Origin: Planosporangium flavigriseum
GTDB lineage: Bacteria > Actinomycetota > Actinomycetes > Mycobacteriales > Micromonosporaceae
NCBI RefSeq assembly: GCF_011947225.1
Contig: NZ_JAATVW010000007.1
Location: 1-64,000 of the forward strand
Reading direction: 5' to 3'
Length of the DNA: 64,000 nucleotides
Part shown: piece after piece, positions 16,481-24,735 of the stretch
How positions within the stretch are numbered: the first letter of the stretch is position 1
Layout: each line of letters starts with the position of its first letter
Made by a program: the position numbers and the translations under genes
The notes under the pieces: model-generated
What the model was told of the DNA's origin: nothing
Database searches by the model: none
The model's input: the letters and a program-made list of their open reading frames with translations, nothing else

Positions 16481-17989
16481 GTGGTGAGAGTGACAATCGT
16501 TTTCGATGGAATTTCGAAGTCCTTCGGCGGCACGCGGGCCCTGGACGGTATCGATCTGCGCGTGGAGGCAGGAACGATTCATGCGCTCGTGGGCGAGAAC
16601 GGCGCGGGAAAGTCGACCTGCCTCGGGGTCCTCGCTGGCCGGGTCACGCCCGATTCCGGCACGGTCACCGTCGCGGAACGCCCACATCCGTTCGGCAGCC
16701 CCCGTCAGGCCGCGCGGGCGGGAGTCGCCGCGATCTACCAGGAACTGTCGGTCGTTCCCACGCTGACGGCGCTGGAGAACGTGTTCCTCGGACAGGAGCG
16801 ACGCCGCGCGTCAGTCTTCGAAGACCGTCGCCGCATGCGTGAGCAGTACCGTGCGCTGTGCGCACGCCTGGACGTCGCCATCGCCCCCGCGCAGCCGGTC
16901 GCCGAACTGTCCATTGGCGATCAGCAGATGATCGAGATCATGCGGGCGCTGGTCGGTACCCCGACCGCCATCCTGCTCGACGAACCGACCGCGGCGCTCG
17001 GTCCGCGGGAGCGGTCGGTCCTCTACCGGGTGGTACGGGAACTCAAGGCGGACGGCGTCACCATCATCTTCGTCAGCCACAATCTCGACGAGGTACTCGA
17101 CCTCGCCGATCACGCCACGGTCTTCCGCGACGGCCGGATCAGTGAGTCGCGCCCGACCGCCGAGTGGACCAAGGCTGACCTGACCCGAGCGATGGTCGGT
17201 CACTCGCTGTCTCCGGCAATCCGTACGGAGCAGCGGAATACGCGGCCTCGGGAGCTGCTCGCCGTCGAGAACCTGACCGTCGGCAGCAAGATCCAGAACC
17301 TGTCCCTGAGCCTGGCCGAGGGCGAGGTGGTGGGTATTGCCGGCCTGGTGGGCTCCGGAAGGACGACCCTCCTCCGCGCGCTGGCTGGCGACACGCCACC
17401 CGCCAGTGGGTCGATGAGGCTCCACGGCGATCCGCGCCGATGGCCGAGATCGGTGCGCGAGGCGCGTCGGGCGGGTATCGCGCTGCTGACCGAGGACCGC
17501 AAGCGGTCCGGGTTGTTCGCCGAGGCGACGTCGTCGGACAACCTGTTGATCAGCAATCTCGGCGCGGTGTCCCGGCTCGGAGTGGTCTCCGGCAGTCGCA
17601 GCGTCGCCGCCAGCCGGTCCGCCGCCACCGCGGTGCGCCTGTCCGAGCAGCGCCTGAGCTCGCCGGTCGGCGTCCTGTCCGGTGGCAACCAGCAGAAGGT
17701 ACTGCTCGCGCGGGCGGTCCACTTCCAACCGAAGGTGTTTCTCGCCGACGAACCCAACCGCGGAGTCGACGTGGGAGCCAAGGCGGAGATCGCCGCGAGC
17801 CTGCGCGGGATGGCTGCGCAAGGGTCGGCGATCCTCGTCGTGTCCTCGGAGTTCGAGGACCTGTACGAGCTGTGCGACCGGGTCCTGGTGATGTGGCGAG
17901 GCACGCTCGTCGCCGAGCTGATCGGCCCCGAAATCACCATCGACGCCATGGTTTCAAAGGTCTTCGGCCCCGGAGGTGCCGTCCGATGA
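16481..17989 (+). CDS. Sugar-type ABC transporter ATP-binding protein (RbsA family), module B
   Basis: About 502 residues with two ABC domains. The first has Walker A GENGAGKST, signature LSIGDQQM and Walker B ILLDEPTAALG. The second has GLVGSGRTTL, LSGGNQQKVLLARA and FLADEPNRGVDVGAK. GTG 16481 or GTG 16490 could be the start; neither has a strong ribosome site. The stop overlaps the permease ATG in ATGA. The predicted role is energising the module B importer. Confidence 0.9.
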   Translation: MVRVTIVFDGISKSFGGTRALDGIDLRVEAGTIHALVGENGAGKSTCLGVLAGRVTPDSGTVTVAERPHPFGSPRQAARAGVAAIYQELSVVPTLTALENVFLGQERRRASVFEDRRRMREQYRALCARLDVAIAPAQPVAELSIGDQQMIEIMRALVGTPTAILLDEPTAALGPRERSVLYRVVRELKADGVTIIFVSHNLDEVLDLADHATVFRDGRISESRPTAEWTKADLTRAMVGHSLSPAIRTEQRNTRPRELLAVENLTVGSKIQNLSLSLAEGEVVGIAGLVGSGRTTLLRALAGDTPPASGSMRLHGDPRRWPRSVREARRAGIALLTEDRKRSGLFAEATSSDNLLISNLGAVSRLGVVSGSRSVAASRSAATAVRLSEQRLSSPVGVLSGGNQQKVLLARAVHFQPKVFLADEPNRGVDVGAKAEIAASLRGMAAQGSAILVVSSEFEDLYELCDRVLVMWRGTLVAELIGPEITIDAMVSKVFGPGGAVR

Positions 17990-19011
17990 AGATGAACTCC
18001 AGCGTGTCCGTCTCACCTCGTGACTCCATCGCGGTCGACGACGAGACCCCGACGCCCAGCACGAAGCGTGTCCTGAACGCGGGGTCGGTCGGTCGGGTCC
18101 TGACGAAGTACGCGCCGCTTCTGGTGCTGGCAGCACTGCTCGTCATCGGCACGATCGTCCACCCCGGGCTGTGGGCCGTCGACAACATCCGCAACATCCT
18201 CACTCAGAACGCGGCCGTCGCGCTCGTGTCCTTCGGCATGACCCTGGTCATCATCGCCGGCGTGTTCGATCTGTCGGTGGGGGCGATCTTCGCGGCCGGA
18301 GCGGTCGCGTTCGCCTCCCTGTCGAACGTGTTCGACCTGACGTCCTCGGCGCTCCTCGCGATCGGCATCGGCCTCCTCGCGGGTGCCTTCAACGGCGTCA
18401 TCGTGACCAAATTCCGGGTCAACTCCTTCATCGGCACGATCGCGACCGCCGCCATCATCTCCGGTCTGGTCTACGTCGCCTGTGACTCGGCTCCGGTCCA
18501 ATCGGACGCCGTCGGCTTCGACACGCTCGGACTGGGCGGCATCGCCGGCGTGCCCTGGTCCATCCTGATCATGCTGGCGGTCTTCGTGGTGCTGGCGTCG
18601 GTCCTGAACCGGACGATCCTGGGACGTTACGTCTTCGCCAGCGGCGGGAACGCCGAGGCCGCCCGGCTCACCGGTGTACCGGTGGCGGCGGTGCAGATCT
18701 TCTGCCTTGTGGTGGTGGGTGGCCTGTCGGCACTGGCCGGCGCGCTCACCGCGTCGCAACTCGGCGTCGGGCAGCCCACGCTGGGGGCGAACATCGCTCT
18801 CGATTCGTTCGCCATCGTCGTCATCGGCGGGACGTCGGTCTACGGCGGTCGGGGCGCGCTGTGGCGCACCGCCACCGGCGTGCTGATCCTCGCCGTGCTG
18901 ACCAACATCTTCAACGCGATGGCGTGGGACACGACCCGCCAGTCCGTGGCCAAGGGCGCCGTACTCCTGCTCGCGGTGGCGCTCGACGCCGCCCGCAACG
19001 CCCGGCGGTAG
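17986..19011 (+). CDS. Sugar-type ABC transporter permease (RbsC family), module B
   Basis: A 341-residue BPD_transp_2 permease with about 8-10 hydrophobic helices. Its hallmark segments parallel the module A permease: FGMTLVIIAGVFDLSVGAI, GNAEAARLTGVPV and VIGGTSVYGGRGALW. The ATG overlaps the ATPase stop (ATGA) and has GGAGG 9 nt upstream. A start at 19065 for the amidohydrolase follows after 53 nt, so all five module B genes probably share one transcript. Confidence 0.9.
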   Translation: MKMNSSVSVSPRDSIAVDDETPTPSTKRVLNAGSVGRVLTKYAPLLVLAALLVIGTIVHPGLWAVDNIRNILTQNAAVALVSFGMTLVIIAGVFDLSVGAIFAAGAVAFASLSNVFDLTSSALLAIGIGLLAGAFNGVIVTKFRVNSFIGTIATAAIISGLVYVACDSAPVQSDAVGFDTLGLGGIAGVPWSILIMLAVFVVLASVLNRTILGRYVFASGGNAEAARLTGVPVAAVQIFCLVVVGGLSALAGALTASQLGVGQPTLGANIALDSFAIVVIGGTSVYGGRGALWRTATGVLILAVLTNIFNAMAWDTTRQSVAKGAVLLLAVALDAARNARR

Positions 19012-19064
19012 CCGTTACCGAGGATCCGCACCACAGCAGCGAACACGAGAAGGGAATTCGGCTG

Positions 19065-20726
19065 ATGGACACTGTGATCAAGGGTCAGGTCCGCACGCTC
19101 GCCCGACGGGGGGCGCAGCACGCCGGCGCGGTACGCGTACGGGACGGCGTCATTGTCGAAGTGGCAGACGGCGACGCGGGCGGCGGGCCGCACGAGGTGA
19201 TCGACTTCGGCGACCGGACCACGATGCCGGGATTCATCGACCCGCACGCGCATCTCGAGGTGAGCGCACGCGCCCTGGGAACCATGGTGGACGTCCGGGT
19301 CCCGCACTGCGCGTCCATCGCTGACGTGCTCGATGCCCTGCGGGACGGCATCGCACAGGACAAGCATGACGGCGGCTGGCTGCGCGCGCAGGCGAACCTG
19401 TTCTTCAACCAGAAGTTGGCCGACAAACGGTATCCGACCCGGTCCGAACTCGACTCCGTCAGCAAGACCGTTCCCATCGCGGTGCACGCTGGCGGTCACA
19501 CCACGCTGCTCAACACGGTGGCGATGGAGCTGGCCGATCTCGGCCGGTTCAGCGACCGGAGCAAGGGCGCGATGGGTGGGGCCGTGGTCGAGATGGGCGC
19601 CGACGGCACACCCACCGGCGTGGTCAGCGAGGTCGACAGCCTCCTTCCGATCAAGGATCCCGAATACCTCGACCTGGCCGACGTTCTCGCAGCCGGCGCC
19701 CAGCAACTCTTCACCCGGTTCGGCGTGACGGCCGTCGGTGACATCTCCGGCTCCGCCGAGGGGGTCCGGGAGCTGGTGGGCCTGGTGGCGTCGGGCCGGA
19801 TCCCACAGCGTCTCGAGGTGTTCGTCTGCGCGCCCGGGACCGTCGACTTCGAAGCCGCCTTGCACCCCGAGGACCTCATCCCGGCAGACGCGCAGCGGAT
19901 CTCCGCGCGCGGCATCAAGGTCTTCTCCGACGGCGGCTACTCGGCGAAGAACGCGGCGGTGCACACCGCGTACCGCCGGCCCCATGCGATACGCCCCGGC
20001 TCCAGGGGCAAGGTCAACCTCGACCGGCGACAGTTGTCGAGCATGATCCGACGCGCCGGCGCGGTCGGCCTTCAGCTGGCGGTGCACGCCAACGGTGAGC
20101 GTGCCCAGGAAGTGGTCTGCGCCGCGGCGACCGAGGCACGTCGGCTGGTACCCGATCTGCCGATCACCCGGGTGGAGCATGCCGGCAACCTGCTGACCCG
20201 GCCCGGAGCGCTGCGCTCGTGGCGCACCGCAGGCATTTTGCCGGTACCGCAGCCGGTCTTCCTCTACAACTTCGGTGACTTCTTCCCCACGTACCTCGGT
20301 CCGGTGGCGAGCCGGGGACGGTTCCCCTTCCGCTTGTTGCACGACGAGGGATTCATCGTCTCCGGAAGCTCCGATGTGTACGTGGGTGCCGAAGACCGCC
20401 AGACCAACCCGTTCTTCGGGATCTGGTGCTGCCTGCGCCGCCAGACGTTTCTCGGCGAGATCGTCGAGCCGGAGCAGGCGGTCACCCTGGAGGAGGCGCT
20501 ACGGATGCACACCATCAACGCTGCCGAGGCGCTCGGACTGGCGGAGCGCTACGGCTCGGTCGAGGTGGGCAAGGCGGCCGACCTTATCGTTCTCGATCGC
20601 GACCCGACCACCTGTGGCGTGGACGAGTTGCTGGACGTGAAGGTGGACCACGTGATGGTCGACGGGCGGCTGGTCTACTCGCGGGATGGAGCGGTGCCGC
20701 CCACCCGCCGTACGGTCTCGTCGTGA
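19065..20726 (+). CDS. YtcJ-like amidohydrolase (amidohydrolase_3), module B
   Basis: A 553-residue paralogue of the enzyme at 10079. The HxH metal site is in GFIDPHAHLEVSAR (about residue 65). Matching segments are ARGIKVFSDGGYSAKNAAV (about 285), LQLAVHANGERAQ (about 340) and GSSDVYVGAEDRQTNPFFG. ATG 19065 has GAAGGG about 10 nt upstream. The predicted reaction is hydrolysis of an amide-type C-N bond; the substrate is unknown. It closes the module B operon. Confidence 0.85.
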   Translation: MDTVIKGQVRTLARRGAQHAGAVRVRDGVIVEVADGDAGGGPHEVIDFGDRTTMPGFIDPHAHLEVSARALGTMVDVRVPHCASIADVLDALRDGIAQDKHDGGWLRAQANLFFNQKLADKRYPTRSELDSVSKTVPIAVHAGGHTTLLNTVAMELADLGRFSDRSKGAMGGAVVEMGADGTPTGVVSEVDSLLPIKDPEYLDLADVLAAGAQQLFTRFGVTAVGDISGSAEGVRELVGLVASGRIPQRLEVFVCAPGTVDFEAALHPEDLIPADAQRISARGIKVFSDGGYSAKNAAVHTAYRRPHAIRPGSRGKVNLDRRQLSSMIRRAGAVGLQLAVHANGERAQEVVCAAATEARRLVPDLPITRVEHAGNLLTRPGALRSWRTAGILPVPQPVFLYNFGDFFPTYLGPVASRGRFPFRLLHDEGFIVSGSSDVYVGAEDRQTNPFFGIWCCLRRQTFLGEIVEPEQAVTLEEALRMHTINAAEALGLAERYGSVEVGKAADLIVLDRDPTTCGVDELLDVKVDHVMVDGRLVYSRDGAVPPTRRTVSS

Positions 20727-20910
20727 TCGACGGGGTGGCGCGGGAGGACTGACCGCCAGACGGGCAGCGTCTCGCCCGCGCCGATGCGGCAAGCCCCGGG
20801 CCACGACGAAGCCGACCCGCGCCGGCGGGAACCGCCCGCGGCGGCGCGGCCCGTACGCTGTCGCCTGGGTGCGCGTCGCCGTGGGCGCTCCGCCGTGTGG
20901 GGAGGTGGGC

Positions 20911-21792
20911 TTGCGGATCCGTACGGTCGTGGTGGTGCTGCTCGTCGTGGTCGCCGGTATCGGGATCGGCTGCTACGGCGCCTGGCACGTCCTCATGCCG
21001 GCCGCGTTGAAGCCCGCACCGCCGCAACCGGTGTGCGTGGCGCGGGCCGGCGCGCAGACGAGCCTGGAGCCCGAACAGATGGCCAACGCGGCGACGATCG
21101 CGGCGGTCGGGTTGCGCGCGGGGCTGCCGGTACGAGCCGTACACGTCGCGCTCGCGACGGCACTGCAGGAGTCGAAGCTGCGCAACCTGTCCGGTGGGGA
21201 CCGCGACTCGGTGGGCCTGTTCCAGCAGCGGCCGAGCCAGGGCTGGGGCGAGCCGCAACAGCTCATGGACGCGCGCTTCGCTGCCGCCGCGTTCTACGCG
21301 GCGCTGGTGAAGGTACCCGGCTGGCAGGCGATGGACGTCGGTGCAGCGGCGCAGGCGGTACAGCGCAGCGCCTACCCGGACGCGTACGCCCAGTGGGTCG
21401 ACCGGGCGGACACGCTGGCCCGCGCGCTGTCCGGCGAGGCCGCTGCCGCCGTCGCCTGCACGCTCCCGGCCGACACGAGCGCGGTCGACGTGGCGCCCCG
21501 CGGCGCATCCGCGATCGACGCGCTCACCGAGGGCTTGCGTGCTGACTGGGGGAGCGGGGCCCAGGTCGTGGCGGGGCCCGGCGCGAGCGAGGTCAGCGTA
21601 CGCGCGGCGGACGCGGTGACGGGGCGGCGGTACGCGTACTGGCTGGTCGCGCACGCGCAAGCGGGCGGCGTCGAAGAGGTACGGGCGGGGATGTCGCGGT
21701 GGACGGCCACGGACGGCCGGTGGACCAGCACGTCCGGTGCGGTCTCCGGGGCTGCCGGTTCCGTGGTCGCGCGGGTACGCCGCGGCCAGTGA
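20911..21792 (+). CDS. Secreted or membrane-anchored lysozyme-like protein
   Basis: 293 residues beginning at TTG 20911, which has GGAG exactly 6 nt upstream. The in-frame GTG 20905 abuts that site and is less likely. A single N-terminal hydrophobic segment (VVVVLLVVVAGIGIG) is a signal or anchor. The following domain (ALATALQESKLRNL, VGLFQQRPSQGWGEPQQL) resembles the actinobacterial lysozyme-fold proteins often mislabelled heavy metal transporters. The Glu in LQESKL would be the catalytic acid if it is active. The C-terminal half (about residue 200 on) is an unassigned domain. It probably acts on cell wall or is a wall-associated scaffold. Confidence 0.68.
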   Translation: MRIRTVVVVLLVVVAGIGIGCYGAWHVLMPAALKPAPPQPVCVARAGAQTSLEPEQMANAATIAAVGLRAGLPVRAVHVALATALQESKLRNLSGGDRDSVGLFQQRPSQGWGEPQQLMDARFAAAAFYAALVKVPGWQAMDVGAAAQAVQRSAYPDAYAQWVDRADTLARALSGEAAAAVACTLPADTSAVDVAPRGASAIDALTEGLRADWGSGAQVVAGPGASEVSVRAADAVTGRRYAYWLVAHAQAGGVEEVRAGMSRWTATDGRWTSTSGAVSGAAGSVVARVRRGQ

Positions 21793-21812
21793 CCACGCCC
21801 GGGATGTCGGCC

Positions 21813-22235
21813 TCAATCCGCCGGCCGGCATCCACCGCCCGCCACGTACGCCTCGAGGTTGGCCAACGCCGTCGCCCACGCGCCGTCCGGGTCTGCTTCG
21901 TCGCGGGTGTCGGGCTCGTCGATCGTGACGCTCACCCGGCAGACGGCGATGCCGACCTGCTGTAGCTCCCAGGTGACCCAGCTTGTCGGGTCGCCCGCGC
22001 ACGTGCCGCAGTCGGTGAAGCTGTGGACGAGCAGCCGGCCGGGTTCGATGTGAACGATCTGCCCGCCGACCACCCGACCGCAGGGGCTGCGGTACCTGAT
22101 CGCGCTTCCGGTCGACCATTCGGACTCGACGGCCAGGCCGAAGAGGAACTCCGGCGTCTGTCCCGGATCGGTCAGCGCAATCCACACGTCTTCAGGGACT
22201 GCGGGGAGATAGGCGGTAGCCGTCCGGGTGTTCAT
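21813..22235 (-). CDS. SRPBCC-domain protein (AHSA1-like)
   Basis: A 140-residue single-domain protein with the START-like/Bet v 1 fold pattern: N-terminal strand TATAYLPAVPEDVWIALTDP, a central SEWSTGSAIRYRSP, and a C-terminal helix DGAWATALANLEAYV. Family members bind hydrophobic ligands or modulate chaperones; no specific role is inferable. A cysteine pair at CGTC is unusual for the family. It is transcribed away from the tRNA and converges on the lysozyme-like gene. Confidence 0.72.
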   Translation of the reverse strand: MNTRTATAYLPAVPEDVWIALTDPGQTPEFLFGLAVESEWSTGSAIRYRSPCGRVVGGQIVHIEPGRLLVHSFTDCGTCAGDPTSWVTWELQQVGIAVCRVSVTIDEPDTRDEADPDGAWATALANLEAYVAGGGCRPAD

Positions 22236-22462
22236 CTGTCCTCCGGTATCGCCCTGTTTCGCCGAGTGCGGTGCTGGGGGAGGGGGAGAGGGAGTGTTGA
22301 TCGCGGACGTGCGCGTCAGTGCTCAGCATCACCGCACCTGGACCCCGCGTCCATCGGCCGATGTGGCGGACGATTGACGTTTCGGTCCGCTGCTGATCGG
22401 GCGGGTGGTGGATCCGCTGCCGGCTGGCGCGGCACAGACGGCAACATTCACGGCGAAAGAGA

Positions 22463-22489
22463 CGAGGCTCCGGGGGCGCCGGAGCCTCG
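22463..22489. terminator. Bidirectional terminator downstream of the tRNA
   Basis: An 11-bp perfect stem (GAGGCTCCGG core at 22464-22473 with 22479-22488) and 5-nt loop. On the plus strand TTTTT follows about 7 nt later. On the minus strand the stem comes just after the tRNA 3' end and is followed by TCTCTTTCG. Confidence 0.75.
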
Positions 22490-22511
22490 GTGCGCTTTTT
22501 CGTTCGAGATG

Positions 22512-22585
22512 TGCCCCCGGTGGGATTCGAACCCACACTGTCGGAGGTTTGAGCTCCGTTCCTCTGCCGGTTGGGATACGGGGAC
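22512..22585 (-). tRNA. tRNA-Leu(CAA)-like, class I body with short variable loop
   Basis: 74 nt. The acceptor stem GTCCCCG/CGGGGGC has discriminator A and no encoded CCA. The D arm has 3 bp with GG in the loop. The anticodon stem CGGAG/CTCCG encloses loop CTCAAAC, giving anticodon CAA (leucine, codon UUG). The variable loop is only 5 nt (ACAGT), and the T arm is GTGGG/CCCAC with TTCGAAT. Bacterial leucine tRNAs normally have a long variable arm, so the charging identity is uncertain. A terminator follows at 22463-22489. Confidence 0.8.
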
Positions 22586-22668
22586 CAGCACGCGGTCATA
22601 GGGTACCGACTACTCTGATCGGGGCGGTAATCGCCGTCGGAGTTTCGAGGTCGATCGGAGTGTCGCGG

Positions 22669-23274
22669 GTGACTGAGGTGCCGAGCCGTCGGGTGCTCAT
22701 CGCGGAGGACGAGGCGCTGATCCGGCTGGACCTGCGGGAGATGCTGATCGAGGAGGGCTACGACGTCGTCGGCGAGGCGGCCGACGGCGAGACCGCCGTG
22801 CGGCTCGCGGAGGACCTCCGCCCGGACCTCGTCATTCTCGACATCAAGATGCCGATCATGGACGGTTTGGCCGCCGCTGAGAAGATCGCGGGAGCCAAGA
22901 TTGCGCCGGTCGTCATTCTGACCGCCTTCAGCCAGCGGGAGCTGGTGGAGCGGGCGCGGGCGGCCGGGGCCATGGCCTACCTGGTCAAGCCCTTCCAGAA
23001 GAGCGACCTCGTGCCGGCGATCGAAATCGCCCTGTCACGATTCGCCGAGGTGGCCGCGCTCGAGGCCGAGGTCGCTTCGCTGCAGGACCGGCTGGAGACG
23101 CGCAAGGCGATCGAGCGGGCGAAGGGCATGCTCATGGCGGCGTACGACATGAGCGAGCCGGAAGCCTTCAAATGGATCCAGCGCACGGCCATGGACCACC
23201 GGATGTCGATGCGCGAGGTAGCCGATCGGATTCTCGCAGAATCCCCGTCAAATCCCTCCGCGAAGCCGGCATAG
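22669..23274 (+). CDS. ANTAR-domain response regulator (PdtaR-like)
   Basis: A 201-residue cytosolic regulator. The receiver domain covers about residues 7-120, with acidic pair Glu13-Asp14, phospho-acceptor Asp58 (VILDIKMP), Thr (ILTAFS) and Lys in YLVKPF. A short coiled coil leads to a C-terminal ANTAR RNA-binding domain (about 133-190: KAIERAKGMLMA, AFKWIQRTAMDHR). ANTAR proteins bind paired hexaloop hairpins in mRNA leaders and act by antitermination. GTG 22669 has GGAG 8 nt upstream. The genus-level location upstream of polA matches Rv1626/PdtaR. No partner kinase gene is visible here. Confidence 0.85.
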   Translation: MTEVPSRRVLIAEDEALIRLDLREMLIEEGYDVVGEAADGETAVRLAEDLRPDLVILDIKMPIMDGLAAAEKIAGAKIAPVVILTAFSQRELVERARAAGAMAYLVKPFQKSDLVPAIEIALSRFAEVAALEAEVASLQDRLETRKAIERAKGMLMAAYDMSEPEAFKWIQRTAMDHRMSMREVADRILAESPSNPSAKPA

Positions 23275-23349
23275 AAACCTGTTTGTTACACCGATCAAGC
23301 ATCGGCTGCGGTCGCACGTAACGGTTCAGACAACCCGTCACTCAGACAC

Positions 23350-23379
23350 TTACGGCGCGCTAGTTCCGTGCAATAGAGT
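23350..23379 (+). promoter_or_regulatory. Possible promoter of the branched-chain amino acid importer operon
   Basis: TTACGG (23350-23355) and TAGAGT (23374-23379) are separated by 18 nt, placing a start about 100 nt before the TTG at 23480. The match to consensus is moderate. Confidence 0.35.
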
Positions 23380-23479
23380 CCCCGCCCAGACCGGACCACG
23401 GTTTTGGGATCTCTGTCACATCCCAGCAGATCAACGTGGGGTTGGTGGAGATCCTCCGAATGGAGGAGGGTTCGAAGCG

Positions 23480-24637
23480 TTGAGGCAACGATTCGTGCGC
23501 GTGGCGGGCGGCGCCGCCCTCGCCGCGGCAATGGTCGCCAGTGCCGCCGCGTGCGCCAGCTCGAACGGTGGGGAAACGGCGGCGGCCAACAAGTGTGGCT
23601 ACAAAATCGCCTTTTTCGGCGCGCTCACCGGGGGCAACGCCATCCTGGGTATCAATATTCGTGACGGCGCGAAGCTGGCTCTGAAGCAGTACAACGACAA
23701 GCACAAGGACTGCACGGTCGACCTGGTGGAGAAGGACTCCGAGGGATCGGCCGAGAAGGCGCCGCCGCTGGCGACCGCCGTCGCCGGCGATTCGAAGATC
23801 CTCGGCGTGGTCGGACCCGCGTTCTCCGGCGAGTCCAAGGTCGCCAACCCGATCCTCAGCTCCGCAGGGGTGGTGATCCTCACCGCGTCGGCCACGAACC
23901 CGGCGCTGGCCACCTCGGGTTGGAAGACCTTCCACCGCGGCCTCGGTAACGACGCCTCGCAGGGGCCGGCGGCGGCCCGGTACATCAAGAACACGCTGAA
24001 GGCGCAGAAGGTGTTCGTCATCGACGACGCCTCCGAGTACGGCAAGGGCCTCGCCGACCAGGTCAAGCAGACCCTGGGCACCGCCGTCATCGGCAGCGAC
24101 GTCATCCAGGAGAAGCAGACCGACTTCTCGGCGCTGGTCGCCAAGATCCAGGCCGCCAACCCCGACGCGATCTTCCACGGCGGGTACGTGCGTGAGGGTG
24201 CGCCGTTCCTCAAGCAGCTGCGCGGCGCGGGTGTGAAGGCCACGTACGTGGCGGGCGATGGCGCCAAGACCGACGACCTCATCAGTGGCGCCGGCAAGGA
24301 TTCGGCCGAGGGCTCCATCCTCACCTGCCCGTGTGTGCCGGGTGACAAGGTGGAGGGTTCGTTCCCGGCCGACTACAAAGCCCTGAGCGGGCGGGACCCC
24401 GGCACCTACAGCGCTGAGGCCTACGACGCGGCCAACATCCTGTTGAAGGGCATCGAGGCTGGCAACACCACCCGGGCCAAGCTCAACGACTTCGTCAGCA
24501 AATACGAGGGCCAGGGCATCACCACGAAGTTCAAGTTCCAGGACAACGGTGAGCTGGACCCGAACTCCGTCGCGGTGTGGGCGTACATCGTCAAAAACGG
24601 CCAGATCGTGCCCGACAAGGAGATTCCGAAGGCGTAA
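23480..24637 (+). CDS. Branched-chain amino acid ABC transporter substrate-binding lipoprotein (LivJ/K type)
   Basis: A 385-residue lipoprotein with lipobox SAAAC (Cys25), starting at TTG 23480 behind a strong GGAGGAGGG 9 nt away. The mature domain has the type 1 ligand-binding pattern IAFFGALTGGNAILG, VGPAFSGES, FHRGLGNDASQGPAAARY and STYD-like SAEAYDAANILL. It captures leucine/isoleucine/valine or related amides. It heads a five-gene operon with two permeases and two ATPases. A perfect hairpin separates it from the first permease. Confidence 0.9.
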   Translation: MRQRFVRVAGGAALAAAMVASAAACASSNGGETAAANKCGYKIAFFGALTGGNAILGINIRDGAKLALKQYNDKHKDCTVDLVEKDSEGSAEKAPPLATAVAGDSKILGVVGPAFSGESKVANPILSSAGVVILTASATNPALATSGWKTFHRGLGNDASQGPAAARYIKNTLKAQKVFVIDDASEYGKGLADQVKQTLGTAVIGSDVIQEKQTDFSALVAKIQAANPDAIFHGGYVREGAPFLKQLRGAGVKATYVAGDGAKTDDLISGAGKDSAEGSILTCPCVPGDKVEGSFPADYKALSGRDPGTYSAEAYDAANILLKGIEAGNTTRAKLNDFVSKYEGQGITTKFKFQDNGELDPNSVAVWAYIVKNGQIVPDKEIPKA

Positions 24638-24672
24638 CCGGGCCCGTCCGAGGCTCGTACGACACCGATCAG

Positions 24673-24702
24673 GGTGCGGCCGGAGCGTGCTCCGGCCGCA
24701 CC
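24673..24702 (+). promoter_or_regulatory. Stem-loop between binding-protein and first permease genes
   Basis: GGTGCGGCCGGAGC (24673-24686) pairs perfectly with 24689-24702 and only 2 nt lie between. It is followed by GGCCTTCCCC, not a T-run. It likely trims or partly terminates the transcript so that the binding protein is made in excess. Confidence 0.65.
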
Positions 24703-24735
24703 GGCCTTCCCCATATCTCCGTGGAGCGCCCACCC

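Noticed and set aside
22405-22668. N-terminal extension of the ANTAR regulator across the tRNA region
   Set aside because: It would read through the terminator and tRNA gene; GGAG plus GTG at 22669 gives the family length.
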